Shown in pieces: positions 52,437 through 63,502 of a DNA stretch of 64,000 bases. Under the pieces are notes generated by a model that was given only the letters and a program-made list of their open reading frames with translations, made no database searches and was not told the DNA's origin. Each line of letters begins with the position of its first letter. The stretch's first letter is position 1. Position numbers and translations under genes: made by a program. Source of the DNA: Kluyvera sichuanensis (lineage in GTDB: Bacteria > Pseudomonadota > Gammaproteobacteria > Enterobacterales > Enterobacteriaceae); contig NZ_JABBJF010000006.1 of the NCBI RefSeq assembly GCF_014218705.1, forward strand, positions 62,001 to 126,000, given 5' to 3'.

Positions 52437-52461
52437 ACCCGCCTGATGGCGGGTTCTTTTT
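52437..52461. terminator. Terminator between lpxP and yebV
   Basis: ACCCGCC-TGAT-GGCGGGT then TCTTTTT; serves lpxP and possibly the convergent yebV. Confidence 0.85.
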
Positions 52462-52464
52462 GGG

Positions 52465-52704
52465 TTAGACAAGCCGCATAACCCAGGCATCGGACGGTTG
52501 ATCGTAATGTTTGCGATAGAGAACCGAATGTTCGCCATCAAGAAGGGCTGGGATGCTGATATCGGCATCCCAGGCATCTAACTGCATGCACAAATCGGGA
52601 TCGGACTTACAAGGGATGCTTAACGTTCGCTCGCCGTGTTGTTCGGCGTGCAGCACGGCATCATCAATCTCGAATGCGCCGATGCGTACGCTGGTTTTGC
52701 TCAT
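52465..52704 (-). CDS. yebV: YebV family protein
   Basis: 79 residues: MSKTSVRIGAFEIDDAVLHA, IPCKSDPDLCMQLDAWDADI, ending SDAWVMRLV. This is E. coli YebV, reported as a heat- or stress-affected small protein of unknown role. It lies between lpxP and rsmF, as the E. coli gene lies beside rsmF. Small, cytoplasmic. Confidence 0.92.
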   Translation of the reverse strand: MSKTSVRIGAFEIDDAVLHAEQHGERTLSIPCKSDPDLCMQLDAWDADISIPALLDGEHSVLYRKHYDQPSDAWVMRLV

Positions 52705-52814
52705 AATGCTCTCCGTTAATCTGCTGACCGGTGTGGTACGACCAGTGGCCGTACCTTTTCATCCTAGCCAACGTCGAGCATTTCGCCAATTAAAAAATGC
52801 GCTTTTTTTGTGCG

Positions 52815-54254
52815 CTACTCCGACCTGTTGATAAAAAGTTTCCCATCGCGCACCAGTTCTCGTGGATAGCTGTTTTTCAGACGAGAGCCAATACGCTTTG
52901 CCAGCCCGAGTGGAAAGCCCTGGAACGTGACAATCACGTCATCCTGCGCTGGGGCATTTTCCGGGTAGACGTCGCGCCCGCGATACCACTCCTGCGCTTC
53001 CTCTGCCGTTAATTCATGTCCCAGTTTCTCCGTGTTTGCCAGGGCGATAACCGCTTCATGCTGCCAACGGAAGCCTTTATTGTGGGTTTCAGCAAGCTTA
53101 ATACCGATGCGGGAGAAGCGAACTTTACCCAGCAACGGTTCGATTTCCGCCGGGAACAGCCAGATCTCTTTGTCGCGCTGCCAAAGCGTTAGCGACGCAT
53201 CCCACTCGATTCCTACGCGCTTAGCCGCCTCGGCTACCGCCGCTGATTCGCGGTTTTTCATAGGTGCAAACGGGAATTTGCCGACCTTGTAGCCCGGCGC
53301 GGGTAGCGGGTCGATCGCTGCCGTTTTATGCAGTCGAGCGACGAAGAAACCTTCGCAGTCGTAAATTTGTGGGAAGACGTGCAGATAGCCTTCCGGGGTC
53401 AGCGCCTGCTCGGCGGTTGGGAAAAGGTCGCCCAGCGGCAGCACTTCCACCGCCTCCGGATAGCGCTCGAGCAGCCAGTTGACTACCAACTCATTTTCGT
53501 CGCGGTTAAGCGTGCAGGTGGAGTAGACCAGCGTACCGCCAGGGCGCAGGGCATGAAACGCGCTGTCGATAAGCTCGCGCTGGGTGCTGGCGATCTCCTG
53601 GTTGCTGGCAAGCGACCAATTTTTTAGCGCGTCTGGGTCCTTACGCACCACGCCTTCGCCGGAGCACGGGGCATCGAGCAGGATGGCGTCGAAGCATTCC
53701 GGCAGCGCCGCGCCAAATACGCGGCCATCAAAGTGGGTCAGGGCGGTATTCGCGATTCCGCAGCGGCTGATGTTAGCGTGCAGCACCTTCACGCGGCTGG
53801 CGGAAAATTCGTTCGCCAGCAACATGCCATGGTTTTCCATTCGGGCGGCGATCTGCGTGGTTTTCGAGCCAGGCGCGGCGGCAACATCCATTACGCGCGT
53901 GGGTACTGCGCCATCGGCAAACAGCGCGGCGACGGGCAGCATGGAGCTGGCTTCCTGAATATAAAACAGGCCGCTTAAATGCTCGGCGGCGCTGCCCAGT
54001 GGGATCTCGTCGGCATTTTCGCGTTCAATCCAGAAACCTTCGGCGCACCAGGGAACCGGGGTTAGCTGCCAGCCGTACGGCGCAACTAGCGCCAGAAAAT
54101 CATCCACGGAAATTTTGAGCGTGTTGACGCGAATGCTGCGACGCAGCGGGCGCTGGCAGGCATCAATAAATGCATCAAAAGAGAGATTTTTCGGCATGGC
54201 CTCACGCATCTGCGCAAGGAATTCATCGGGGAAATAGACTGAGTTTTGAGCCAC
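52815..54254 (-). CDS. rsmF: 16S rRNA (cytosine-1407-C5) methyltransferase
   Basis: 479 residues from GTG 54254, which gives a start (V/M)[18 protein letters not shown] aligned with the E. coli protein; the longer frame upstream includes a terminator. SAM-binding [15 protein letters not shown], then [16 protein letters not shown] with the release Cys, and [13 protein letters not shown] with the nucleophile Cys. Methylates C1407 in the 30S subunit. C-terminal PUA-like domain. Downstream of letB after a hairpin. Confidence 0.95.
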   Translation of the reverse strand: MAQNSVYFPDEFLAQMREAMPKNLSFDAFIDACQRPLRRSIRVNTLKISVDDFLALVAPYGWQLTPVPWCAEGFWIERENADEIPLGSAAEHLSGLFYIQEASSMLPVAALFADGAVPTRVMDVAAAPGSKTTQIAARMENHGMLLANEFSASRVKVLHANISRCGIANTALTHFDGRVFGAALPECFDAILLDAPCSGEGVVRKDPDALKNWSLASNQEIASTQRELIDSAFHALRPGGTLVYSTCTLNRDENELVVNWLLERYPEAVEVLPLGDLFPTAEQALTPEGYLHVFPQIYDCEGFFVARLHKTAAIDPLPAPGYKVGKFPFAPMKNRESAAVAEAAKRVGIEWDASLTLWQRDKEIWLFPAEIEPLLGKVRFSRIGIKLAETHNKGFRWQHEAVIALANTEKLGHELTAEEAQEWYRGRDVYPENAPAQDDVIVTFQGFPLGLAKRIGSRLKNSYPRELVRDGKLFINRSE

Positions 54255-54302
54255 TGGCGAATACCACAAGGAGATAAAGAGCGCGCAGTTTATCATAAAA
54301 AT

Positions 54303-54325
54303 GCGCCGGTGACGGGCACCGGCGC
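54303..54325 (-). terminator. Perfect hairpin between letB and rsmF
   Basis: GCGCCGGTG-ACGGG-CACCGGCGC, then on the minus strand ATTTTTAT. Likely a terminator or attenuator separating the two minus-strand genes. Confidence 0.75.
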
Positions 54326-54333
54326 AGAGGGTT

Positions 54334-56967
54334 TTAACGCGGCAGGGCGGTGCCCCATTCGCGCCACTCTTTCGGTTCAGACTCCAGCAGCAGGAAGTGT
54401 TTCCCTTCCTGCGCTTTCGGCGCCAGCGGGATGCCCGGCGGGGTCGCAAAGGCGATACCGCCACGAATGAACTGGTTGAAGGTGCCGGTTTTCACCACGC
54501 CGCCCACCAGGCCAAAATCGAGGCTATAGCCGGAGGCCAGCCAGAACACCGAGTTGTTACGCACCAGGTGCTGGTAGCGCTGGCCGATACGCATCTCAAT
54601 CATCACGCGGTCGGAAAGGCTGCCCAGACGTAGGCCGGTGACGGTGCCCACCTCAAGCCCACGGAACAATATTGGCGTCCCGATGCTTAGCGAACCGGCT
54701 TCCGGTGCTTCCACCACGATGTTCAGGCCGTTGAGGTAGCGGGAATCGGAAATCGTCGCTTCCTGTAGCTCAAAATCACGGCGCATTTCGCCGTGGCCCG
54801 GTTCGACGTTAACGTACGGCTGCAGCAGGGTATCCAGATGCTCCACGCCCGCCGCCGAGATTTGCGGGGTGATCACCGAGAAACGGGTGCCGCGTCGCGC
54901 AAAGGTTGAAACATATTCAGGGTAAAGCACGGCGCTGGCCTGGACTTCGTTACGTGAAGCGTTCAGCTCAAGGTTCTGCACCTGACCGATATCAATGCCG
55001 AGGTAGCGAATTGGCATACCGGTCGAGAGCTTGTCGGCATCAAAGGCGTGCAGCGTGATTTGCCCGCCAATGGCGCGTGCGGCGGTCTCCGACGCGTAAA
55101 GCAGGCGTTTATCGCCTTTACGGCTGCCCGCTCCGGCGGCATCGAGATTGTCAAAGCTAATCGCCCCTTTTAACGCACGGGAGAGCGGGGATGCCTGCAC
55201 CGTCAAGCCGCTGCCGTTGAGCTGCACCTTCGCGCCGCCTTCAGCCCAGAAGACACTGTTTGGGGTCAGCAGCGAACGGTATTCCGGTTTAATGTGGACC
55301 GCAATATCGAACGCGTTGGCGCGGGGCTGCACCGAGGTGACCTCACCGACTTCAAATTTACGATACAGTACGATAGAGCCGGTCTGAATATCCGGCAGCG
55401 TCTCCGCTGTCAGCATCAGGGTGGTGGTTGGGTAGTCGCTGAGGTTGTTCTCCTGCGCTTTCTCGAGGTTAGAGAACAGCGGATAGCTCGACTTCATCGG
55501 CCCTTTTTCACCCGGCAGGATACGAATCCCGCCGCTGAGCCATTCGTTGGCGCTAGCGCCTAAGAACTCAACGCCATCGATGCCCACCTTGACATCCATT
55601 TTGCTGTTGACCACAAACTTGCTGTCGCCGTGGATCAGGTCGCGATACTGCGGGTCAATGGCGATAGCAAAGCTAATGCCTTTTGCCGTCAACGCGCGTT
55701 CCATGACCTGGCCAATTTTCACCCCATGCAGCATGATGGGCTGCCCGGCATCAATGCCGTAGCTTTCCGGTGCGGTCAACGTTAGCGTCATCACGCCCGG
55801 CTGTTGCAGCAGCGTTTTGTCTGCTGCCAGCACGGTAAAGCGATCTTTCGGCTCGCCGTCGCCCGGTACCAGCTCAAAGGTGCTGCCGGTGAGCAGCGAG
55901 CTCAGGTTGGTGTTATCCAGCGACAGCTTCGGCTGATGCAGTTCAATGCGCGTTTTTTCCCGCAGCAGTGAGACCACGCTTGGGTCAACGGTCATTTCAC
56001 CGGTAACGGAGTTGTCCGGGTTGAGCGTCAGTTTGGTCAACTGGCCCACTTCCAGTCCCTGATAAAGCATCGGCGTCGAACCGGCCTTCAGACCATCGCC
56101 GCTTGGCAGTTGAAGCTGCACCAACACGCCACGCTGGCTGTGAGCAAGATCCTCATAGAGGCCATATTCATCGTTCTGCGCAGCGGCCTGCGAATCGGGC
56201 GGGGAGTCAAAGGCGATCGCGCCGTTGACCAGCGCAGCGAGGCTCTCGAGTTGTACCTTCGCGCCGCTGAGTCCTACATCCGCCTTAATGCCCGAGACGT
56301 TCCAGAACCGGCTGCCTTTTTTCACCAGATTGGTAAATCGACGCTCGATCAACACATCAATGGTGACGCCCTGATTGTTTGGGTTAATGGCGTAGTCATA
56401 GACGCGGCCGACCGGAATTTTGCGAAAGTAGACCAGCGAACCGCTGTTGAGCGAGCCTAAATCCGGGGCGTGCAGATGGATCATCAGCTCACCGTTGTTC
56501 AGCCGATATTTGGGCTGCGTATCCAGCGCGGTGAAGTGATCGCGCGCTTCGCCTTTACCCGGCATCATGCCGATATAGTTACCGCCAACCAGCGCATCAA
56601 GACCGGAGACCCCGGCAAGGGACGCCTTCGGGGTCACCAGCCAGAACTGGGTTTCGTCGCGCAGCGCATCTTCCATATCGGCTTTAATGCTGGCGCGTAC
56701 TTCGATCTTACTGCGGTCCTGGGCAAGGCGGATATCCTGAACCGTGCCGACCTCGACGCCCTGGAAGCGCACTGGGGTTCGGCCCGGCACAATACCGTCC
56801 GCCGACATGAAGTCGATGGTGATGGTGGTACCGCGATCCTCATAGCTGTTCCAGATAAGCCAGCCGGCAATCATCAGCGCGATGACCGGCAGCAGCCAGA
56901 ACGGGGAGATACGGCGTTTGGTTTTAATTCGCGCCTCAGTCTGTGAAGCGGGCGTTTCCTGACTCAT
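54334..56967 (-). CDS. letB: Lipid transport protein LetB (YebT), seven MCE domains
   Basis: 877 residues, as in E. coli, from ATG 56967 ([20 protein letters not shown]). One N-terminal membrane segment ([20 protein letters not shown]), then seven MCE domains recognisable from repeated patterns such as [32 protein letters not shown] and [17 protein letters not shown]. It forms a periplasmic tunnel that carries lipids between membranes. Overlaps letA by 32 bp, so the pair is one operon. Confidence 0.96.
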   Translation of the reverse strand: MSQETPASQTEARIKTKRRISPFWLLPVIALMIAGWLIWNSYEDRGTTITIDFMSADGIVPGRTPVRFQGVEVGTVQDIRLAQDRSKIEVRASIKADMEDALRDETQFWLVTPKASLAGVSGLDALVGGNYIGMMPGKGEARDHFTALDTQPKYRLNNGELMIHLHAPDLGSLNSGSLVYFRKIPVGRVYDYAINPNNQGVTIDVLIERRFTNLVKKGSRFWNVSGIKADVGLSGAKVQLESLAALVNGAIAFDSPPDSQAAAQNDEYGLYEDLAHSQRGVLVQLQLPSGDGLKAGSTPMLYQGLEVGQLTKLTLNPDNSVTGEMTVDPSVVSLLREKTRIELHQPKLSLDNTNLSSLLTGSTFELVPGDGEPKDRFTVLAADKTLLQQPGVMTLTLTAPESYGIDAGQPIMLHGVKIGQVMERALTAKGISFAIAIDPQYRDLIHGDSKFVVNSKMDVKVGIDGVEFLGASANEWLSGGIRILPGEKGPMKSSYPLFSNLEKAQENNLSDYPTTTLMLTAETLPDIQTGSIVLYRKFEVGEVTSVQPRANAFDIAVHIKPEYRSLLTPNSVFWAEGGAKVQLNGSGLTVQASPLSRALKGAISFDNLDAAGAGSRKGDKRLLYASETAARAIGGQITLHAFDADKLSTGMPIRYLGIDIGQVQNLELNASRNEVQASAVLYPEYVSTFARRGTRFSVITPQISAAGVEHLDTLLQPYVNVEPGHGEMRRDFELQEATISDSRYLNGLNIVVEAPEAGSLSIGTPILFRGLEVGTVTGLRLGSLSDRVMIEMRIGQRYQHLVRNNSVFWLASGYSLDFGLVGGVVKTGTFNQFIRGGIAFATPPGIPLAPKAQEGKHFLLLESEPKEWREWGTALPR

Positions 56968-58219
56968 GTGCGTCCCAAAGTATGCGGCTGTCCAGCCATT
57001 CAACAGCAAGAATAGTTAATATTACCGCAGCGCCGAAATAAAACGCAGCGGGGCCCATCGTGAAGGCGAGAAGCTGATCACGATTGATGAGCGACATGGT
57101 TAACGAAATCACAAACAGATCGAGCATTGACCAGCGGCCAATCCAGGTGACAAAGCGCAGCAGCAGTATGCGCGTACGCAGCCCCTGTTCGCATTTAAAG
57201 TGAATGCTGGTCAGTAGCGTCAGCATCACGATAATTTTGGTAAACGGCACCAGAATACTGGCGATAAACACCACCGCCGCCACCGCCACGTTGCTGTTGG
57301 CAAGCGAGATGATCCCAGAAAGAATGGTGTCCGTCTGCCGCCCGCCGTTAACATAGATAACGGAGATTGGCAGCAGGTTAGCGGGAATGAGAAAGACGAT
57401 CGAACTGACCAGCGCCGCCCAGCTTTTTTGCAGGCTCTGCCGCCGACGGTAGCGCAGCGGCGTATGGCAGCGGCGGCAGCGCCCGCGCGTATCGGCAAAA
57501 CCGGTGTAGTGGCACTCAAGGCAGACGCGCAGGCTGCCGTCCGGACGCGTAGCGGGGCGTTGAGGATAAAAGCGTTCCCACAGCTGTTCAACGTTCAGAT
57601 GAATCAGGGTCAGGATGCTGAGTACCACCAGAGAGATAAATGCCAGCAGGCCGATTCCCGGCTGCAGGAAGGCGTAGTCCTGCACCTTGATCGAGGCAAC
57701 GGCGATCCCAACCAGGTAGATATCCAGCATCACCCACTCTTTAAGCTTATCGAGCATCAGCAGGACAGGGCGCAGATTCATACCCAGAATATTACCGAGC
57801 CACAGATAGGCAATGGAGACGACCAGCACCGAAGGCGCGCCGACGGTGCAGAAAAAGACCATCGCCGCCGTGATGGGGTGGCCCTGATCGGTCATCTGCC
57901 AGATCCCGGACAGCAGGTTGGCATCGATACGGACACCCAACAGATGCAGGCGTAGCAGCGGTTCGCTCCATGCGAAGGGCATGAGTAGCAGCATGGTGAT
58001 GGCCATCGCGCCGAGGCGAGTCAACGACCAGTCGCGCCCGTCGCGCACCTTGGCGTTACAGCGTGGACAGTAGGCACTTTGTGATGATTTTACGACCGGT
58101 AACCGAAAAAGCATATCGCACTGGGGGCAACGTTGGTAATGTGCCCACGGCAACGATGCATTAATCTTGTGAATATGTATTTTTTTCGACGGCGTTATAC
58201 GTGATGTTGTCAGTGCCAT
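56936..58219 (-). CDS. letA: Inner-membrane lipid transport partner LetA (YebS)
   Basis: 427 residues, same length as E. coli YebS. Two zinc-ribbon-like Cys sets ([19 protein letters not shown]; then [15 protein letters not shown]) and two PqiA-type four-helix membrane modules. The C-terminus [17 protein letters not shown] is nearly identical to E. coli. Works with LetB in lipid movement through the envelope. First gene of the letA-letB operon. Confidence 0.96.
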   Translation of the reverse strand: MALTTSRITPSKKIHIHKINASLPWAHYQRCPQCDMLFRLPVVKSSQSAYCPRCNAKVRDGRDWSLTRLGAMAITMLLLMPFAWSEPLLRLHLLGVRIDANLLSGIWQMTDQGHPITAAMVFFCTVGAPSVLVVSIAYLWLGNILGMNLRPVLLMLDKLKEWVMLDIYLVGIAVASIKVQDYAFLQPGIGLLAFISLVVLSILTLIHLNVEQLWERFYPQRPATRPDGSLRVCLECHYTGFADTRGRCRRCHTPLRYRRRQSLQKSWAALVSSIVFLIPANLLPISVIYVNGGRQTDTILSGIISLANSNVAVAAVVFIASILVPFTKIIVMLTLLTSIHFKCEQGLRTRILLLRFVTWIGRWSMLDLFVISLTMSLINRDQLLAFTMGPAAFYFGAAVILTILAVEWLDSRILWDAHESGNARFTD

Positions 58220-58362
58220 TTATTACATTGAGAAATGAATGTATAACTCTATCTTAACCTAAGTATCGATTCATCTTGAGCCCGAACGCACTTAATGCGT
58301 ATTTTATAAGGCTGTAAGCTGGATAACGCATCAGTAACACCGTAAACAATAGTGATTAGATA

Positions 58363-58860
58363 ATGAGCAAAACAGAATTTTACGCGGATCTTAACCGCGA
58401 TTTTCAGGCATTGATGGCAGGTGAAACGAGTTTTTTAGCCGTAATCTCCAATACCAGCGCGCTGCTGTACGAGCGTCTTTCTGATGTGAACTGGGCAGGA
58501 TTTTATCTGCTGGAAGGCAATACGCTGGTTCTCGGGCCGTTCCAGGGCAAAATTGCCTGCGTACGTATTCCGGTAGGTCGCGGTGTTTGCGGTACTGCCG
58601 TGGCGGAAAATCGCGTTCAGCGCATTGAAGATGTCCATGCCTTTGATGGTCATATCGCCTGTGATGCTGCCAGCAACGCCGAAATCGTACTGCCTCTTGA
58701 GGTGAACGGTCAGGTTATTGGCGTGCTGGATATCGATAGCACCGTCTTCTCTCGTTTTAGCGAAGAAGATGAGGCGGGCTTACGTGAACTGGTCGTCCAC
58801 CTGCAAAAAGTGCTCGAAGCGACCGATTATCAAAAATTCTTTGCCCCCGTCGAAGGATAA
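58363..58860 (+). CDS. msrC: Free methionine-(R)-sulfoxide reductase
   Basis: 165 residues, GAF domain. Cys66 in GKIACVRIP, Cys76 in GRGVCGTAV and Cys100 in GHIACDAAS match the catalytic and resolving cysteines of E. coli MsrC. It reduces free Met-R-sulfoxide. Divergent from letA with about 140 bp between starts. ATG at 58363 follows an AT-rich promoter region. Confidence 0.95.
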   Translation: MSKTEFYADLNRDFQALMAGETSFLAVISNTSALLYERLSDVNWAGFYLLEGNTLVLGPFQGKIACVRIPVGRGVCGTAVAENRVQRIEDVHAFDGHIACDAASNAEIVLPLEVNGQVIGVLDIDSTVFSRFSEEDEAGLRELVVHLQKVLEATDYQKFFAPVEG

Positions 58861-58957
58861 TCAACGGATAACGTAGCATTTACGAAATGCGTCATTATAA
58901 TGTCGCCTGTTCATGCCTGCGGCTTGTTGGCTACGTCCGTTGTAATCAGGAAATTTC

Positions 58958-59650
58958 ATGGAAAATCAACCTAAGTTGAACAGCAGTAAAGAAGTTATCG
59001 CATTTTTGGCCGAACGTTTCCCGCAGTGCTTTAGCGCGGAAGGCGAGGCCCGCCCCCTGAAAGTCGGTATTTTTCAGGATCTCGTAGCGCGCGTTGAAGG
59101 GGAAATGAACCTCAGCAAAACGCAACTGCGCTCCGCATTACGTCTTTATACTTCCAGCTGGCGCTACCTCTACGGTATCAAAGCGGGTGCAGTGCGCGTC
59201 GATCTCGACGGCAATCCTTGCGGCGAACTGGATGAGCAGCACGTGGCGCATGCGCGTCAGCAGCTTGAAGAAGCGAAAGCTCGCGTTCAGGCTCAGCGCG
59301 CTGAACAGCAGGCGAAGAAACGCGAAGCGGCTGCTGCTGCGGGCGAACAAGGTGATGCGCCACGTCGTGAGCGTAAACCGCGTCCTCCAGTACGTCGTAA
59401 AGAAGGCGCAGAGCGTAAACCGCGTCCTGCGGCAGCAAAACCGGCGGCTAAACCTGTTCGCGAAGTGCGAGAAGAGAAGTTTACCCCCGTATCCGATCTG
59501 TCGGCGCTGACGGTCGGTCAATCCCTGAAAGTTAAAGCGGGCAATAACGCCATGGATGCCACAATCCTGGAAATCACCAAAGATGGCGTTCGTGTGCAGC
59601 TTACTTCTGGTATGTCAATGATTGTACGCGCAGAACACCTGGTGTTCTGA
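58958..59650 (+). CDS. proQ: RNA chaperone ProQ
   Basis: 230 residues, ribosome site CAGGAAA. N-terminal FinO/ProQ domain ([34 protein letters not shown]), basic low-complexity linker ([16 protein letters not shown]), and C-terminal Tudor-like domain ([20 protein letters not shown]). Binds structured RNAs and many sRNAs; may also bind SdsR-type RNAs. The prc gene follows 19 bp after the stop, as in E. coli. Confidence 0.96.
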   Translation: MENQPKLNSSKEVIAFLAERFPQCFSAEGEARPLKVGIFQDLVARVEGEMNLSKTQLRSALRLYTSSWRYLYGIKAGAVRVDLDGNPCGELDEQHVAHARQQLEEAKARVQAQRAEQQAKKREAAAAAGEQGDAPRRERKPRPPVRRKEGAERKPRPAAAKPAAKPVREVREEKFTPVSDLSALTVGQSLKVKAGNNAMDATILEITKDGVRVQLTSGMSMIVRAEHLVF

Positions 59651-59669
59651 AACGGAGGCCTGGCCAGGC

Positions 59670-61718
59670 ATGAACAAATTCTTTAGGCTCTCCGCGCTTG
59701 CTGGTCTGTTAGTGATAACAGGCCAGGTCTTAGCGGTGGAAGATATTACCCGTGTTGATCAGCTTCCGGTTCTGAAGGAAGAGACGCAGCACGCAACGGT
59801 GAGCGAGCGCGTGACATCGCGTTTTACCCGTTCCCACTACCGCCAGTTCGATCTTGACGAGGCCTTTTCGGCCAAAATCTTCACCCGCTATCTGAACCTG
59901 CTGGACTATAGCCACAACGTACTGCTGGCCAGCGACGTGGAGCAATTCTCCGCGAAGAAAGGGCAGATTGGCGATGAGCTGCGTTCTGGCAAGCTTGATG
60001 TCTTCTATGACCTCTACAATCTGGCGCAAAAGCGTCGCTTTGAGCGCTATCAGTATGCGCTGAAGGTGCTTGAGCGTCCGATGAACTTCACCGGTACCGA
60101 CACCTTTAACCTCGATCGCAGCAAAGCACCGTGGCCGAAGGATGAAGCCGAGCTCAATGCGCTTTGGGACGGTAAGGTCAAATTTGACCAACTGAGCCTG
60201 AAGCTGGCGGGCAAAGACGACAAAGAGATTCACGATACGCTGTCGCGTCGCTACAAATTTGCGATTCGTCGCCTGGCGCAGACCAACAGCGAAGATGTGT
60301 TCTCGCTGGCAATGACCTCATTCGCCCGTGAAATCGACCCGCACACTAACTACCTCTCTCCGCGTAACACCGAGCAGTTTAATACCGAAATGAGTCTGTC
60401 TCTGGAAGGTATTGGCGCGGTGCTGCAGATGGACGACGACTACACCGTGATTAACTCCATGGTGGCAGGTGGCCCAGCAGCGAAAAGCAAGGCGATTAGC
60501 GTGGGCGATCGTATCGTCGGCGTGGGCCAGGCCGGTAAAGGCATGGTGGATGTGATTGGCTGGCGTCTTGATGACGTTGTGGCGCTGATCAAAGGGCCGA
60601 AGGGCAGCAAAGTTCGTCTGGAAGTGCTTCCGGCAGGCAAAGGCTCTAAAACCCGTATCGTCACCCTGACTCGCGAGCGTATTCGTCTTGAAGACCGCGC
60701 CGTGAAAATGTCGATTAAAGGCACCGGTAAAGATAAAGTCGGTGTGCTGGATATCCCGGGTTTCTACGTTGGTCTCACCGAAGATGTGAAGGTCCAGCTG
60801 CAAAAGCTGGAAAAACAGAACGTCAGCAGCGTGATTATCGATCTGCGTAGCAACGGCGGCGGCGCGCTGACCGAGGCGGTTTCGCTCTCCGGTCTGTTCA
60901 TTCCGTCCGGCCCGGTCGTGCAGGTGCGTGATAACAACGGCAAGGTGCGCGAAGATAGTGATACCGATGGCGTTGTCTATTACAAAGGCCCGCTGGTGGT
61001 GCTGGTAGACCGTTTCAGCGCCTCGGCGTCGGAAATCTTTGCCGCCGCGATGCAGGACTACGGCCGTGCGCTGATCGTCGGTGAACCGACCTTCGGTAAA
61101 GGCACCGTCCAGCAGTACCGTTCGCTGAACCGCATCTACGATCAGATGCTGCGCCCTGAATGGCCTGCGCTGGGCTCTGTCCAGTACACCATTCAGAAGT
61201 TCTACCGTATCAACGGCGGCAGTACCCAGCGTAAAGGGGTAACCCCGGACATCATGATGCCAACCGGCACGGAAGAGACCGAAACCGGTGAGAAGTTTGA
61301 AGACAACGCACTGCCGTGGGACAGCATTAATGCTGCCACCTATGTGAAGTCTGGCGACATGAAAACGTTCGAGCCGGAGCTGCTGAAGCTGCACAGCGAT
61401 CGCATTGCGAAAGATCCAGAGTTCCAGTACATCGCCAAAGATATTGCCCACTTCAATGAATTGAAGGAGAAGCGCAGTATTGTCTCTCTGAACTACGCTC
61501 AGCGTGAGAAAGAGAACGAAGAGGACGATGCAACGCGTCTGGCGCGGATTAACGATCGCTACAAGCGTGAAGGCAAGCCGCCGCTGAAGAAACTGGAAGA
61601 TCTGCCGAAGGACTACAAAGAGCCGGATCCATACCTTGACGAGACGGTGGACATCGCCATCGATCTGGCAAGGCTTGAGAAGGCCGCGCCGGCAGAACAG
61701 CCGGCAGCAACCAAGTAA
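59670..61718 (+). CDS. prc: Tail-specific protease Prc
   Basis: 682 residues from ATG 59670 (MNKFFRLSALAGLLVITGQV), signal peptide, then PDZ (GIGAVLQMDDDYTVINSMVA) and the Ser/Lys protease region DRFSASASEIFAAAMQDYGR with the Lys in TFGKGTVQQY. Same length as E. coli. Cleaves C-terminally tagged periplasmic proteins, FtsI and MepS. An upstream ATG at 59622 lies within proQ and is rejected. Confidence 0.96.
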   Translation: MNKFFRLSALAGLLVITGQVLAVEDITRVDQLPVLKEETQHATVSERVTSRFTRSHYRQFDLDEAFSAKIFTRYLNLLDYSHNVLLASDVEQFSAKKGQIGDELRSGKLDVFYDLYNLAQKRRFERYQYALKVLERPMNFTGTDTFNLDRSKAPWPKDEAELNALWDGKVKFDQLSLKLAGKDDKEIHDTLSRRYKFAIRRLAQTNSEDVFSLAMTSFAREIDPHTNYLSPRNTEQFNTEMSLSLEGIGAVLQMDDDYTVINSMVAGGPAAKSKAISVGDRIVGVGQAGKGMVDVIGWRLDDVVALIKGPKGSKVRLEVLPAGKGSKTRIVTLTRERIRLEDRAVKMSIKGTGKDKVGVLDIPGFYVGLTEDVKVQLQKLEKQNVSSVIIDLRSNGGGALTEAVSLSGLFIPSGPVVQVRDNNGKVREDSDTDGVVYYKGPLVVLVDRFSASASEIFAAAMQDYGRALIVGEPTFGKGTVQQYRSLNRIYDQMLRPEWPALGSVQYTIQKFYRINGGSTQRKGVTPDIMMPTGTEETETGEKFEDNALPWDSINAATYVKSGDMKTFEPELLKLHSDRIAKDPEFQYIAKDIAHFNELKEKRSIVSLNYAQREKENEEDDATRLARINDRYKREGKPPLKKLEDLPKDYKEPDPYLDETVDIAIDLARLEKAAPAEQPAATK

Positions 61719-61724
61719 TCCCCC

Positions 61725-61757
61725 AACAGGCACAAGCAATTGTGCCTGTTTTTTTTA
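61725..61757 (+). terminator. Terminator of proQ-prc
   Basis: AACAGGCACA-AGCAA-TTGTGCCTGTT then TTTTTT. Confidence 0.92.
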
Positions 61758-61913
61758 TCTCTCGTATCTTCTCGTAAATCACGATGCTACAAAATGTAAA
61801 GTTGTGTCTTTCTCGTGACTTAGCCTAACGTAATCGTTGAAAATTCGCGTATTGCCCCTACGATATGGGTAATCGCATAGTGCGTTTTGTTAAAAAGAGG
61901 TTAAAAGTAAATT

Positions 61914-62798
61914 ATGATGCGAATCGCGCTCTTCCTGATGACCAACCTGGCGGTAATGGTTGTGTTTGGGCTGGTGCTAAGCCTGACAGGAATTCAGTCG
62001 AGCAGCATGACCGGTCTGCTGATTATGGCGCTGCTATTTGGTTTCGGCGGTTCCATTGTGTCATTGATGATGTCGAAATGGATGGCACTGAAATCAGTTG
62101 GTGGTGAAGTGATTGAGCAACCGCGTACCGAACAGGAACGCTGGCTGGTAGACACCGTTGCGCGTCAGGCGCAGCAGGTGGGTATTGCTATGCCGCAGGT
62201 TGCGCTGTACCACGCGCCGGATATGAACGCCTTTGCTACCGGTGCGCGTCGTGATGCGTCGCTGGTAGCCGTGAGCACCGGTCTGCTGCAGAACATGAGC
62301 CGTGACGAAGCGGAAGCCGTTATCGCCCATGAAATCAGCCACATCGCAAACGGCGATATGGTCACCATGACTCTGATCCAGGGCATCGTGAACACCTTCG
62401 TTATCTTTATCTCTCGCGTTATCGCGCAGATTGCGGCCGGTTTCCTCGGCGGCAACCGTGATGATGGCGAAGAGAGCAGCAACGGCAACCCGCTGATTTA
62501 CTTCGCGGTAGCCACGGTGCTGGAGTTGGTGTTTGGTATTCTGGCGAGCATTATCACCATGTGGTTCTCGCGCTACCGTGAATTCCACGCTGATGCGGGC
62601 TCCGCAAAGCTGGTTGGTCGTGAGAAGATGATTGCCGCGCTGCAGCGTCTGAAAACCAGCTATGAGCCACAGGAAGCCAGCAGCATGATGGCATTCTGCA
62701 TCAACGGTAAATCCAAATCGCTGAGCGAAATGTTCATGACGCACCCACCGCTGGATAAGCGCATTGAAGCGCTGCGCAGCGGCGAATATATGAAGTAA
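61914..62798 (+). CDS. htpX: Membrane heat-shock metalloprotease HtpX
   Basis: 294 residues. Two N-terminal membrane segments ([39 protein letters not shown]), then HEISH zinc motif with the third ligand in [10 protein letters not shown], and two further membrane segments. Degrades damaged inner-membrane proteins; under Cpx control in E. coli. Start could be the second ATG at 61917. Intact. Confidence 0.96.
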   Translation: MMRIALFLMTNLAVMVVFGLVLSLTGIQSSSMTGLLIMALLFGFGGSIVSLMMSKWMALKSVGGEVIEQPRTEQERWLVDTVARQAQQVGIAMPQVALYHAPDMNAFATGARRDASLVAVSTGLLQNMSRDEAEAVIAHEISHIANGDMVTMTLIQGIVNTFVIFISRVIAQIAAGFLGGNRDDGEESSNGNPLIYFAVATVLELVFGILASIITMWFSRYREFHADAGSAKLVGREKMIAALQRLKTSYEPQEASSMMAFCINGKSKSLSEMFMTHPPLDKRIEALRSGEYMK

Positions 62799-62821
62799 CA
62801 GGTTTACGTCAATAACGCTAA

Positions 62822-62857
62822 ACGGCATCCTTGAATGCATCAGGGATGCCGTGATTT
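62822..62857 (+). terminator. Hairpin after htpX
   Basis: ACGGCATCC...GGGATGCCGT with a 12-nt loop, then GATTTAGT. Moderate terminator serving htpX. Confidence 0.55.
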
Positions 62858-62897
62858 AGTCCCTTCTTCTCATCGTGTTGATGCACCGCAAGCCGTG

Positions 62898-63374
62898 TTA
62901 ATTCACCGACATTTGATATTCAATCATGCCGCTTTTTTTCGCTACCCAGTCATAAAGACGTTGCCCGCGTAGGTTAGTCTCATGTGTGTGCCAGTACAGA
63001 CGGGAGGCTCGTTGCTCGCGTGCCTGTTGCTGCACGTATTCAATCAGCTGTCTGCCAATCTGCTGACCACGGACATCCGGGTTCACGAACAAATCCTCAA
63101 GATAGCAGTAATCTTCTGTGGCCCAGGTTGAGCGGTGGAACAGGTAATGTACAAGGCCCACAGCTTTGCCGTCACATTCGGCGATGGCACAAAGCATCGG
63201 TTCGCCAGAATCTAAAAAACGACGCCATGTCTGTTGAGTCACCGCGTCAGGGATATCGACGCGATAAAACGTTTGATACTGTTTCCACAACGGCAGCCAC
63301 TGCGCATAGTCGCGCTCCGTTGCTGGCCTGATGATGACCTTTGCCAAATGACTACCTGCCTTTTTATCGTTCAT
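62898..63374 (-). CDS. GNAT-family N-acetyltransferase
   Basis: 158 residues. N-terminal VIIRPATERDYAQWLPLWKQ, the acetyl-CoA loop VNPDVRGQQIGRQLIEYVQQ and YLEDLFV just before it are clear GNAT motifs. Substrate unknown. It faces away from a MocR-type regulator gene with about 130 bp between starts, a layout that often means the regulator controls the enzyme. Start MNDKKAGSH is first in frame; an internal start is possible. Confidence 0.87.
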   Translation of the reverse strand: MNDKKAGSHLAKVIIRPATERDYAQWLPLWKQYQTFYRVDIPDAVTQQTWRRFLDSGEPMLCAIAECDGKAVGLVHYLFHRSTWATEDYCYLEDLFVNPDVRGQQIGRQLIEYVQQQAREQRASRLYWHTHETNLRGQRLYDWVAKKSGMIEYQMSVN

Positions 63375-63502
63375 TAATCTTCCTTATTTTTCAAAAAAAG
63401 CCGCACCTTGATGCGGTAACGCTATGTTAGAAGAGGTTATGGTTCCTATGAAGTTCCACTTTATGTATCTTTATAGGATCCACTTTTTTGCGGTGTATTG
63501 AG